NCBI GenBank assembly: GCA_020638735.1
Contig: JACKHZ010000015.1
Span: forward strand, 62,001 to 126,000
Origin: Planctomycetota bacterium
Lineage (GTDB): Bacteria; Planctomycetota; UBA1135; UBA2386
Reading direction: 5' to 3'
DNA: 64,000 nucleotides
Below, one piece after another: positions 41,471-49,738 of this stretch. A program made the translations under genes and the position numbers. The notes under the pieces are model-generated. The model had not been told where the DNA came from, did no database searches, and saw only the letters and a program-made list of their open reading frames with translations. Each line of letters starts with the position of its first letter. Positions within the stretch are counted from its first letter, which is position 1.

Positions 41471-44210
41471 GCTCGGGCAGCGTGCGAACGTCCGGCTCCT
41501 GCTCTTCCATCAGCACGATCTTGCTGCGGATCAGGATCAGGATCTTGCGGTTCTGCACCGAGGTGCCGTTGCGCGTGAACAGCCAGCTGAGGCCCGGCAG
41601 GTTGCCGAGCAGCGGCACCGTCGAGCGCAGGTTCTGGCGTTCGACGAAGCGCATGCCGCCGAGCATCATCGTGCCGCCGTCGGGCATCGTCACGGTGGTG
41701 CGGACCTTCTGCAGGGTGACTTCCGGCAGCTGGATCGAGATCGGCTGACCGACGCCCAGCGTCGTGGTGAAGGTCGGGATCGGCAGCTGCAGCGTCATCA
41801 CGCTCGGACGCAGCTGCATCTTGATGAACTTCAGCTCGTTGTCGACGACCGGGTGCACGTCCAGCACCACGCCGTCGTAGACGGTGCCGATGACCGGGTT
41901 GGCCACCGCGGCGGCCTGCGCGATCTCGACCTCGAAGTCCTTGATGTAGCTGATCTCGCGCAGGTAGTGCATGCTCGCGCGAGTGTTGTTGTAGATCATC
42001 AGGCGCGGGGCCTCGATCTGCTCGCCGCGCTCCTGCTTCGACACGGCGCGCAGCACGACCTCGACCTCGGTGTCGTCGAGGAACGCGTACTGGACCGACA
42101 GGCCGCCGGCGTTGGACAGGCCGCCGTTGACGCCGTTGTTGGTGAAGCCGACCGTCTGGCCGTTGGAGACGATCTGCTGGCGGCCGCCGAGCGTCGTGTT
42201 GAACAGGTTCTCGACGCGCGCCATCGCGTCGCCGTCGGCGCCGTCGTTGAAGAAGATGCCCGGCTCGGTGCCGGTGCCGACCACGCCGGGCACCGCTGCG
42301 TTCTGGTTGTTGCTCGGGCCGAAGTCGTCGAAGCCAGCGTTCTGCCGGTTGCCCTTCTTCTCGAGGCCGCGGCCGGCGAGGCCTTGCGACGCCTGGTTGC
42401 CGAGACCGCGCAGGTCGACGCCGATGTCCTCCAGGAAGTTGTCGTCGACGCGCAGGAAGCGCGACTCGACGTCGATCTGGATGCCGACGTGGCGGCGCAG
42501 CTCGTTGATGAGGTTGGAGACCTTGTCCTGCGTCGGCTTGTCGGCGCGCACGTAGAGGACCTGCTGGCCCTCGATGTACTCGGCCGTGAACTTGCCGTCG
42601 GCGAACATGTCCGGCGCGACGGTGTTGGTGATCAGCTCGATCAGGCGGGCGTCGTCGACGACCGACGGCAGCGGGTCCTCGTCGATCTCGGGGATCAGCG
42701 GGCGGTCGTCACCCGGCGCCGGCAGGCGCAGGTCGGGGCCCGGCTTGTGGGGGATGCCGGCGACGAGGTCGCTGACCTTGTACGGCTGCAGGATCAGCTG
42801 GCCGATCGCGTCGTCCTTGCCGACGAGATGCACCATGCCGTCCTTGATCTTGAAGGCGACGCCGGTCTGGTCCTGGATCGCGCGCAGCGCCTGCGCCACC
42901 GAGGCCCGCGGCAGGCGGAACTCGTTGAGCGTCGTCGTGTCGGCGTCCATCTCCCGGACCGCCGGGCTGATGTAGAAGGTCGCGCCCGTGACGTTGGCGT
43001 AGTAGGTCTTCCAGTCCTCGACCGACGCGCTCGAGAAGTTGTGCTCCAGCACGGTCTCGTCGAGCAGCTTGGCGACCTGGGCGTTCTCCGGCGACTCCAG
43101 CTCGGTCGCCTGCGAGTAGCTGGCCGGCGTGCGCCGGTTGACCTCGGCCCAGCGCACCGGGTCGAAGACCACCGTGTCGGTCTGCGGCACGGTGCTGTGC
43201 TGCAGTTCGAGGAACGTCTTGTTCCACTCGTTGCGCCACCGCTCGCGGTTGTTGTCGATCGCCGTGTTGTGGCGCGCGCGGTCGGCCAGCTCACGCAGCT
43301 GCATGGCCGTCGGGTTGGTCGGGTCGAGCACGAGCGCCTGGTCGACGAGGCTCACCGAGCCCTCGTAGTCGCCGTCTTGGAACTTGACGTTGGCCGACTC
43401 GAGCAGGCGCTCGACGCGCAGCTCCTTGGCGATCTCCTGGTCGCGCGCCATGCGCTCCAGTTCGGCCTCGGACGCCGCCTGGGCGCGGTCGAAGGCGTTG
43501 CGGTCGGCGGTGCGCTTGGCGTCGCGCGCGCGCTGCAGCTCGGCCTCCGCTTCCTTGCGCAGCGGATCGTTCGGCTGCACGTACTGCGAGAACTGCAGCG
43601 CCGTGACCGCGCGCTCGAAGCGCTCGATGGCGTCGCCGTACTTGCCCATCTCGAGCAGCGCGCGGCCAGCGGTCAGGTCGTTTTCGACCAGCACGCTCTC
43701 GCGCTCCTGGCGCACGCGTTCCTGCGTCAGGAGGTCTTCCCAACGGTTGACCGGACGGTCCGTGTCGAGCCCCAGCACCTGGTTGCAGCGCCGCAGGATG
43801 TCGCGGGCGTCGGCGTTGTTGGCGTCGAGTTCGAGGGCGAACGCGGCTTCGCGGCGCGCTTCCTCGAACAGCCGGGCGTCGAGCGAGCGGCGCGCCGCCT
43901 CGACCATGCTGCGCACGGCCTCGGAGCGGTCCTGCGGAGCCGGCGTCTGGCCCATCTGCCCCTGACCTTGCGGCTCCTGACCTTGGGGATCCTGGCCCTC
44001 GGGTTCATGCCCCTGTGGATCCCGGGTGCCGGCGGTGACGTCGTCGAGCATCGGCTGCCCGCGGTCGACATCGGTCTCCATCGCGACGTGCCTCGTCAAG
44101 TCGCCGTCGGCAGGTGCGCCGGAACAGGCGGTGAGAGCGAGCAGCGACGAAGCGGCGAGCAGGGAGGACGCACAGAGGCCGCGCAAGCGCAGGGTCTGAA
44201 CCTTGATCAT
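41454..44210 (-). CDS. Outer-membrane secretin with N-terminal TPR-like region (copy 2)
   Basis: This 918-aa protein has a clear lipobox (SLLALTAC). A Gln/Pro/Gly-rich linker (QGHEPEGQDPQGQEPQGQGQ) follows, then helical TPR-like repeats to about residue 400, N-domains, and a C-terminal secretin domain with TMPDGGTMMLGGMR and NRKILILIRSKIV. Its architecture matches the other secretin, including the N-domain motif around DNNFLEDIGVDLRGLG (compare SRNFLQEIGVDIRGLG). ATG 44210 was chosen over an upstream in-frame start because the signal begins there. It is the first gene of the locus in transcription order. Confidence 0.87.
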   Translation of the reverse strand: MIKVQTLRLRGLCASSLLAASSLLALTACSGAPADGDLTRHVAMETDVDRGQPMLDDVTAGTRDPQGHEPEGQDPQGQEPQGQGQMGQTPAPQDRSEAVRSMVEAARRSLDARLFEEARREAAFALELDANNADARDILRRCNQVLGLDTDRPVNRWEDLLTQERVRQERESVLVENDLTAGRALLEMGKYGDAIERFERAVTALQFSQYVQPNDPLRKEAEAELQRARDAKRTADRNAFDRAQAASEAELERMARDQEIAKELRVERLLESANVKFQDGDYEGSVSLVDQALVLDPTNPTAMQLRELADRARHNTAIDNNRERWRNEWNKTFLELQHSTVPQTDTVVFDPVRWAEVNRRTPASYSQATELESPENAQVAKLLDETVLEHNFSSASVEDWKTYYANVTGATFYISPAVREMDADTTTLNEFRLPRASVAQALRAIQDQTGVAFKIKDGMVHLVGKDDAIGQLILQPYKVSDLVAGIPHKPGPDLRLPAPGDDRPLIPEIDEDPLPSVVDDARLIELITNTVAPDMFADGKFTAEYIEGQQVLYVRADKPTQDKVSNLINELRRHVGIQIDVESRFLRVDDNFLEDIGVDLRGLGNQASQGLAGRGLEKKGNRQNAGFDDFGPSNNQNAAVPGVVGTGTEPGIFFNDGADGDAMARVENLFNTTLGGRQQIVSNGQTVGFTNNGVNGGLSNAGGLSVQYAFLDDTEVEVVLRAVSKQERGEQIEAPRLMIYNNTRASMHYLREISYIKDFEVEIAQAAAVANPVIGTVYDGVVLDVHPVVDNELKFIKMQLRPSVMTLQLPIPTFTTTLGVGQPISIQLPEVTLQKVRTTVTMPDGGTMMLGGMRFVERQNLRSTVPLLGNLPGLSWLFTRNGTSVQNRKILILIRSKIVLMEEQEPDVRTLPEPISMR

Positions 44211-44534
44211 GCTGAATGCCTGCAAAAGTGGCGAACAGGGAGAGGGGGCGGGCAGCGCCGCTCGTGCTTCTGCGCGGGTCGGGGGAGCAGACGCGGGCAG
44301 TTGGAGCGGAGCAAAGAGCACCCACGCGTGGCGCCGCTGTCTCGATTCCGGCTGCATGCCACAGCGCGGAGGGAGACCGAGAGCACGGTCACCGGACGTC
44401 GTGAGTCCAGGGCCTCCTTGGGACGCAGAGAGGCCGCAGGACGCGGGACCGTAGCCAGCCACCGGAGGGCGGTCAAGGTTGCAACAAGCCCTTCGCTCCG
44501 ACTTTGCGGACGCCGCTCGGGGCCGTCGCGGGGC
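44211..44534. other. 324-bp intergenic region upstream of secretin 2
   Basis: No gene is supported. It should hold the promoter of secretin 2; no clear -35/-10 pair was found. The stop of the uracil-DNA glycosylase gene lies at its right edge. Confidence 0.45.
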
Positions 44535-45077
44535 TCATCCGGCGCCGGGCACCTCGGGGAGGCCGAGCAGGCGGTTGACCTTCTTGATGTCGTCCCAGGT
44601 CTCGCGCTTGCGCGACGGCTCGCGCAGCAGGTAGGCGGGGTGCCAGGTCACGACCACCGGGATGCCCGCGTAGTCGTGCACCCCGCTGCGCAGGGTGCGC
44701 GTCGACTCGGTCGAGCCCAGCAGGTTCTGCGCGGCGGTGCGGCCGAGGCAGACGATGACCTCCGGGCGGATCAACTCGACCTGGCGGCGCAGGAACGGCA
44801 GGCACGCGGCGACCTCGTCGGCCTCGGGCGCGCGGTTGCCCGGCGGGCGGCACTTGTTGATGTTGGCGATGAACACCTGGTCGCGCTGCAAGCCCATGGC
44901 TCCGCTGAGGATGCGGTCCAGGAGCTGGCCGGCTGGGCCGACGAACGGCCGACCGGACTCGTCCTCCCTCGCGCCCGGCGCCTCGCCGACGAACATGACC
45001 CGGGCGAACGGGTCGCCCTCGCCGAACACGGTCTGCATGCGGCCCTGGTGCAGCTTGCAGCGGATACATGGCAGCAC
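44535..45077 (-). CDS. Family 4 uracil-DNA glycosylase, catalytic part
   Basis: This 180-aa frame encodes the Fe-S uracil-DNA glycosylase domain: LPCIRC at the start gives two cluster Cys, and NKCRPPGNR and AACLPFL give the others. GEAPGAREDESGRPFVGPAG is the uracil-binding motif and WHPAYLL the second active-site motif. It removes uracil from DNA. Translation from GTG 45077 would omit the helix and linker usually found before the first Cys pair. Those residues occur upstream (VAALQELRAEV) in this frame and, further up, in another frame, so the full gene is probably 44535-45405 with a frameshift. Confidence 0.85.
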   Translation of the reverse strand: MLPCIRCKLHQGRMQTVFGEGDPFARVMFVGEAPGAREDESGRPFVGPAGQLLDRILSGAMGLQRDQVFIANINKCRPPGNRAPEADEVAACLPFLRRQVELIRPEVIVCLGRTAAQNLLGSTESTRTLRSGVHDYAGIPVVVTWHPAYLLREPSRKRETWDDIKKVNRLLGLPEVPGAG

Positions 45078-45207
45078 TTCGGCGCGCAGCTCCTGCAGCG
45101 CGGCGACGCGGTCGTCTGGCGCGGGCGGGACCGCGGCGGGCGCTGGCTCCGGTGTCGGCGGCGGGGCCGGCGGCGCCGCGCGGTCGGGCGCGACGGCCGC
45201 GCGCGAT

Positions 45208-45405
45208 GGTGGCAGCCGGCGCGATGGGCGCGGCCGGCGCGGGCGCCGACGACGACGGCCGGGAGGATACCGGTTCGGCCGCGTGCCGTGGCGCCGGCCC
45301 GGCGTCGCGCTGGGCCACCTGTCCCGTCGGGATCGCCAGGTCGCCGCCGTAGGCCGCGACCCACCGCGCGAGGTGCTGCGCCAGGTCGTGCGAGCGGCCG
45401 TTCAC
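45208..45405 (-). pseudogene. N-terminal segment of the uracil-DNA glycosylase, out of frame
   Basis: GTG 45405 overlaps the upstream stop (GTGA) and encodes NGRSHDLAQHLARWVAAYGG followed by a Pro/Ala/Ser-rich linker, a believable N-terminus for this glycosylase. The catalytic part is in the +1 frame. Both frames are open between about 45110 and 45290. A change near the GC-repeat at 45195-45207 would join them cleanly. It could be a real mutation, a sequencing error or recoding. Confidence 0.5.
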
Positions 45406-46580
45406 GCCTGCGTTGTAGCCGCGCCGGCCGCGCCACGCCACGGATCGGCCTCGGGCAGGTAGTCGGGCAGCCGCGGGAACAGGCCGTAGCTGTGCGCCAG
45501 GCTGGGCTTGTCGCCGATCGCCAGCACGCTGTGCCACGCCGTGTCGTCGATGCCGTGCGACGGCAGCAGGATCGAGTCGCCGGCCTCGAGCACGAACAGC
45601 GCGCCCCTGGCCGCCAGCAGCGCCGTGAAGCGCTCGTCGCGGTTGAGCCGCTGCAGCAGCGCGGGCTCGCAGTTGGCGTCCAGCGCCGCCATCGCCGCGC
45701 GCGGGCTCTTGCACTCGCCGACCTGCACCAGCAGCCGGGCCAGCCGCCGCTTGGCGATCGCCAGCCAGGCGGTGCGGCCCTCGAGCTGGCTGTAGCAGAC
45801 GCCGAGCTGTCCCGGCTCGGCGTCGTGGTGGAACATCGCGCCGCCGTTTGGGGCGTTGTTGTAGAGGATGCGCTCGGACAGGCGGTGCGGCTGCGGGATC
45901 AGCCGGTCGAGCAGCGCGCGCAGCGGTCCGCAGGTCAGGATCGCCGCGCACTCGCCGAACGCGCGCGCGGCGAACAGGTCGACCCACGCCGCCGTGTGGT
46001 CGGTCTGCGTCATCCACTGCTCGAGCTGGTCCATGCCGCACGAGAAGCGCACCCGCAGCGAGCGGTCCACCGGGTCGTCGGCGATCCACGCCAGCTTGGC
46101 CCACAGGTCGGTGGCCGGCGGGCCGCCTTCCGGCGCGGCGTCGACGAACACCCGTTCGACCTCGCGCGGGTCGTCCTGGTCGACGGTGCTGCCGGCGTAG
46201 CGCAGGTCCGGGTCGTCGCCGAGCCGGCGGTCGAGTTCGTCGAGGAACGGCGCGCCGCCGCGCAACCGGGCGAACATGCGCAGGCTCGAGCGGATCGCCG
46301 CCGCGAAGCGCCGCGGCGCGTCGCCCAGCACGCCGGGCAGGAACACCGGCTCGCCGGCGTTCCAGCGGGCCCGGGCCGCCGCGGGGCTCGGGGCGCGACG
46401 GTGCACCGTCACCGCGTAGCCGAGCGCGGCGTCGCGCCGCAGCAGCGGGAACACGCCCCGCCCGCGGCGCTGCAGCGAACGGGCGACGGCGGTCGCGGTC
46501 GAGGCGAGGTGGCGGGCTGGGTGCACGGGCGCAGCTTGCCGGCCGGCAGCGGCGCGCGCAACGTGGCGCCTGCCCGACAC
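45402..46580 (-). CDS. Cupin/JmjC-like protein
   Basis: This 392-aa protein has no signal peptide. The C-terminal half resembles a cupin or JmjC-type oxygenase: MFHHDAEPGQLG supplies an H-x-D-like metal pair, RTAWLAIAKRRL follows, and GDSILLPSHGIDDTAWHSVL supplies a later His. Iron- and 2-oxoglutarate-dependent hydroxylation is possible but not proven. The N-terminal 70 residues are Arg/Ala-rich and the GTG start at 46580 may be too early. Its stop overlaps the glycosylase start, so the two genes are coupled. A run of nine G lies just upstream at 46592-46600. Confidence 0.6.
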   Translation of the reverse strand: MSGRRHVARAAAGRQAAPVHPARHLASTATAVARSLQRRGRGVFPLLRRDAALGYAVTVHRRAPSPAAARARWNAGEPVFLPGVLGDAPRRFAAAIRSSLRMFARLRGGAPFLDELDRRLGDDPDLRYAGSTVDQDDPREVERVFVDAAPEGGPPATDLWAKLAWIADDPVDRSLRVRFSCGMDQLEQWMTQTDHTAAWVDLFAARAFGECAAILTCGPLRALLDRLIPQPHRLSERILYNNAPNGGAMFHHDAEPGQLGVCYSQLEGRTAWLAIAKRRLARLLVQVGECKSPRAAMAALDANCEPALLQRLNRDERFTALLAARGALFVLEAGDSILLPSHGIDDTAWHSVLAIGDKPSLAHSYGLFPRLPDYLPEADPWRGAAGAATTQA

Positions 46581-46620
46581 GTCGATCGACAGGGGGGGGG
46601 CGCGAACGTCGGCGGCTCGT

Positions 46621-46626
46621 TAGCCT
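46621..46626 (+). promoter_or_regulatory. Possible -10 box (TAGCCT) of the TMTC-like gene
   Basis: TAGCCT ends 11 nt before ATG 46638, fitting the TANNNT pattern seen before several starts here. No -35 is seen. Confidence 0.3.
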
Positions 46627-46637
46627 GTTCCGCCCCG

Positions 46638-49529
46638 ATGATCGAGTTCGTGCACGAACTGCTGCGGCGTCAGCAGGCGCCCGTCGCGCCCGTTCCGGCG
46701 CCGCGCTGGCCGACCTGGCTGACGATGTTCGCGTTGGCGCTCGTCTACGTGCCGGCGGCGATGCGCGCCCAGCTGCTGCAGTTCGACGACATCTACTTCT
46801 TCGGCCCGGCGCCCAACAACCCGCAGTTCGTCGCCGGCCTGTGGACGGTGCTGACCCAGCCGATCGCCAACGCGTGGCTGCCGGTGTCGCACGCGTCGCT
46901 GTGGCTCGACTGGAAGCTGACCGGCACGGCCGCGTGGTGGCCGCACCTGCACTCGCTGCTGCTGCACGCGCTTTGTGCTGTGGTGTTGACCCGGCTGTTG
47001 CTGCAGTGCGGCGCGCGCGCGCTGGTCGCGCACTGCGTCGGCGCGCTGTTCGTCGTGCACCCGGCGCTCTGCGAGTCGGTGGCGTGGGCGAGCGGGCGCA
47101 AGGACGTGCTGTCGGGGCTGTTCGTGCTGCTGGCGCTGTTCCAGACGGTGCGCTTCGCGCATCGGCCCGGCGCGGGCAGGCTGCTGCTGATCGCCTTGCT
47201 GACGGCGTTGGCGATGGCCGCCAAGCCGACCGCGGTGGTGTTGCCGCTGCTCGGCGGCGCGGTGCTGGTCATGATCGGCGGGCCGCGCCAGCGGTGGTGG
47301 GCTTGTGCCGTGCAGCTGCTCGTCGCGGGCGCGCTCGCCGTCGTGCACCAGCGCATCGCCGCCGAACAGGGCACGATGGCCGCCGGCGACGCCGCGTCGC
47401 GGCTGGCGCAGGTGCCGGGCGCGTTCCTGCACTACCTGCTCACGGCGGTGTGGCCGACGCGGCTCAACGTGCTCTACCCCGAGGTCGACACGCTGGCGGC
47501 GTTCCGCGCGGCGGAGGTGCCGGGCGCCATCGCGCTCGGCGCGTTCGTCGTCGTCGGCGGCGCGCTGGTGCTGTTCCGTCGCACGCGGCTCGTCGGCGCG
47601 GCGATGTCCGCCTTCGTGCTGGCGCTGCTGCCGTTCAACACCGCCTGGCCGGCGTCGTCGATCGCGGCGGCCGACCGCTACCTGTACCTCGCGCTGCCGT
47701 GGCTGGTGTTGGCGGTGGTCGCCGCGCTGGCGAAGCTGAACGCGCGCGGACCGTGGCTCGCCGCCGCCGCGGGCGTGCCGTTGCTGTGGCTGTGCGGCGC
47801 GCGCGCCGCCGACTTCGAGGACGACGAGCGGCTGTGGCAGGCGAGCATCGCCGTCGACGACGACAACGCGGTCGCGCACTTCAACCTCGCGTCGGCGCGG
47901 CTGTCGCAGCGCGTCGTCGCGCTCGACCGGGTGCGGCCGGAGCTGGAGGCCGCGGTGCGCGCCGCGCGCTACCCGATCCACGAGCTGCGCGCGCGCATGC
48001 TGCTGGTGCAGTTCGCGATGGCCGAGGCCGACTACGCGGCCGCGGCGCGGCACGGCCGCGCGGCGATCGCCGCCGCCGAGGCGCAGCTCTTGAGCGAGAC
48101 CACCGACCTGCGGCGTGGGCAGGCCGCCGACCTGCTGCGCAAGGCGCGCCTCGCCGCGATCGAGCCGCTGCGGTTCGCCGGCGACGACGCCATGGCCGAC
48201 GAGGTGCTCGCCGCGCTGCGCGCCGAGTCGCCCGACGAGCCGGACGTGATCGCCTACGAGGCGATGCGCGAGCTGCGCGCGCGCCAGCCGGAGCTGCTCG
48301 CCCTGGCCGATGCGGGCAAGGCGCCGCGGCTCGCCGACGAGGATCCGGCGGGGCTGCTGGTCGACGAACGGCTCGGCGCGGCGCGCGACCGGGTGCAGCA
48401 GGCGATCGGGCAGCTGCAGCAGCAGCACCGCCTCGCCGAAGCGCAGGAGCTGCTGCCGGTGGAGGCGAACCTGTGGTTGGCGCAGGGGCTGTGGGACCGC
48501 GCCCGCGAGCGCGTGCTGGCCGCGGTGCGCTCGCTCCGCAAGGCGCGCGAACTCGACGAGCAGGGCGTCGCCGCGCACCTCGAGCTGGCGCGCATGCTGC
48601 GCGAACGCGGCCAGTTCGCCGACGCCGAGCAGTACGCGCGCGAAGGCCTGCAGCGCCGCCCGGATCCGCACCTGATGCAGGAGCTGGCGCATGCGCTCGT
48701 CGCGCAGCACCGCTTCGACGAGGCCGAGATCTACCTCGACGGCTACCTCCGCGCCTACCCCGACGACGCTGGCGCCAAGAAGATCCTCGCCAACCTGCTG
48801 GTCGGCCGCGCCTACGAGAAGCTCAGCAATCCGGCGGCGCGCGCCGAGGTGCGGCGGCTGATCGACCGGGCGGTGTCGCTCAACCCGAACGAGACCAAGG
48901 CCCACCTGGTGCTCGGCCGGCTGGCTCGCGAAGAGCGCCACTTCCGCGAGGCGGTCGCGCACCTGGAGCAGGCGCACCGCCTGCTGCCGGACTTCGTCGA
49001 CGCGCAGCAGCAGTTGGCCGAGGCGCTGGCGGCCTACGGCTACCAGCAGTTCGTCGCCGGTCTGCTGCCGGGTACCGTCGACGCGTGGTTGCGGTGCATC
49101 GAGGTGGCGCCCGCCGACTTCGACCTCGACGACGTGCGTGCACGGCTGGTCACCGTCGGCGCACAGCTCGAGAAGCGCGGCGTCGAGCGGCTGGCGGCGG
49201 GCGACCTCGCCGGCGCCGAAGCCGACTTCCGCGGCTGCCTCCGCATCGACCCGGACCACCACGGCGCGGCGTGGAACCTGGCGACGGTGCTCTACCGCAA
49301 GCCCGACGCCGACCTCGCCGAGGTCGCGGAGCTGTGTCGCAGGGCGCTCGCCTGGCAGCGCTCGTTCCATCGCGACGCGAGCCGGCAGGCGTATCTGCTG
49401 GCGACGACGCTCGACAAGGCGGGCAAGCACGACGAGGCGCTCGCGGTGGCGAAGGAATACGTCGCCGCGCCGGACGCCGACGCCGACGCGGCGGTGCTGT
49501 CGGCGCTGCAGCGGCTCGCCGCGCAGTGA
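46638..49529 (+). CDS. TMTC-like membrane protein with C-terminal TPRs
   Basis: This 963-aa protein has about ten transmembrane helices in residues 25-390, then TPR repeats to the end. FDDIYFF near 50-56 carries the acidic pair of GT-C-type mannosyltransferases, and HPALCESVAWASGRKDVLSGLFVL strongly recalls the TMTC/DUF1736 family (HP--ESVAW-SGR-DVL). TMTC proteins in animals O-mannosylate exported proteins; bacterial versions are uncharacterised. The TPRs (LELARMLRERGQFADAEQYAREG; AHLVLGRLAREERHFREAVAHLEQ) would face a protein partner. The gene ends at the first of two 14-bp repeats. Confidence 0.82.
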   Translation: MIEFVHELLRRQQAPVAPVPAPRWPTWLTMFALALVYVPAAMRAQLLQFDDIYFFGPAPNNPQFVAGLWTVLTQPIANAWLPVSHASLWLDWKLTGTAAWWPHLHSLLLHALCAVVLTRLLLQCGARALVAHCVGALFVVHPALCESVAWASGRKDVLSGLFVLLALFQTVRFAHRPGAGRLLLIALLTALAMAAKPTAVVLPLLGGAVLVMIGGPRQRWWACAVQLLVAGALAVVHQRIAAEQGTMAAGDAASRLAQVPGAFLHYLLTAVWPTRLNVLYPEVDTLAAFRAAEVPGAIALGAFVVVGGALVLFRRTRLVGAAMSAFVLALLPFNTAWPASSIAAADRYLYLALPWLVLAVVAALAKLNARGPWLAAAAGVPLLWLCGARAADFEDDERLWQASIAVDDDNAVAHFNLASARLSQRVVALDRVRPELEAAVRAARYPIHELRARMLLVQFAMAEADYAAAARHGRAAIAAAEAQLLSETTDLRRGQAADLLRKARLAAIEPLRFAGDDAMADEVLAALRAESPDEPDVIAYEAMRELRARQPELLALADAGKAPRLADEDPAGLLVDERLGAARDRVQQAIGQLQQQHRLAEAQELLPVEANLWLAQGLWDRARERVLAAVRSLRKARELDEQGVAAHLELARMLRERGQFADAEQYAREGLQRRPDPHLMQELAHALVAQHRFDEAEIYLDGYLRAYPDDAGAKKILANLLVGRAYEKLSNPAARAEVRRLIDRAVSLNPNETKAHLVLGRLAREERHFREAVAHLEQAHRLLPDFVDAQQQLAEALAAYGYQQFVAGLLPGTVDAWLRCIEVAPADFDLDDVRARLVTVGAQLEKRGVERLAAGDLAGAEADFRGCLRIDPDHHGAAWNLATVLYRKPDADLAEVAELCRRALAWQRSFHRDASRQAYLLATTLDKAGKHDEALAVAKEYVAAPDADADAAVLSALQRLAAQ

Positions 49530-49557
49530 CCTCGGCGCGTTGACCTCGGCGCGTTGA
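49527..49557. repeat. Tandem repeat giving stop codons in all three frames
   Basis: The unit tgacctcggcgcgt occurs at 49527-49540 and 49541-49554 and is followed by another tga. Because the unit is 14 bp, the three TGA triplets fall in three different frames. The first is the stop of the TMTC-like gene. Confidence 0.9.
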
Positions 49558-49738
49558 GCGGGTGGCGCGCGCAGCGACCGGTACTGCGCGTTGATCGGCG
49601 GTGCGCCGTTCGCTACGTTGCGGTGCGCCGGGGTTTGGTCGCCCCGGTCGGTCATCCGCCGTTCGGCGGGGCTTCTCCAAGGTCAAACAGTCAAGGTCAT
49701 CGGTCCGCAGCCCCTCGGCGCGGGTCGAGGGGGTGTTC

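Noticed and set aside
31847..44210. Classical type II secretion or type IV pilus locus
   Set aside because: Secretins are present, but no ATPase, platform protein, prepilin peptidase or pilin is seen.
41280..46637. Very long plus-strand open frame running into the TMTC-like gene (2749 codons in all)
   Set aside because: Only the part from ATG 46638 is protein-like. The rest is antisense to the secretin, glycosylase and cupin-like genes and is kept open by base composition.
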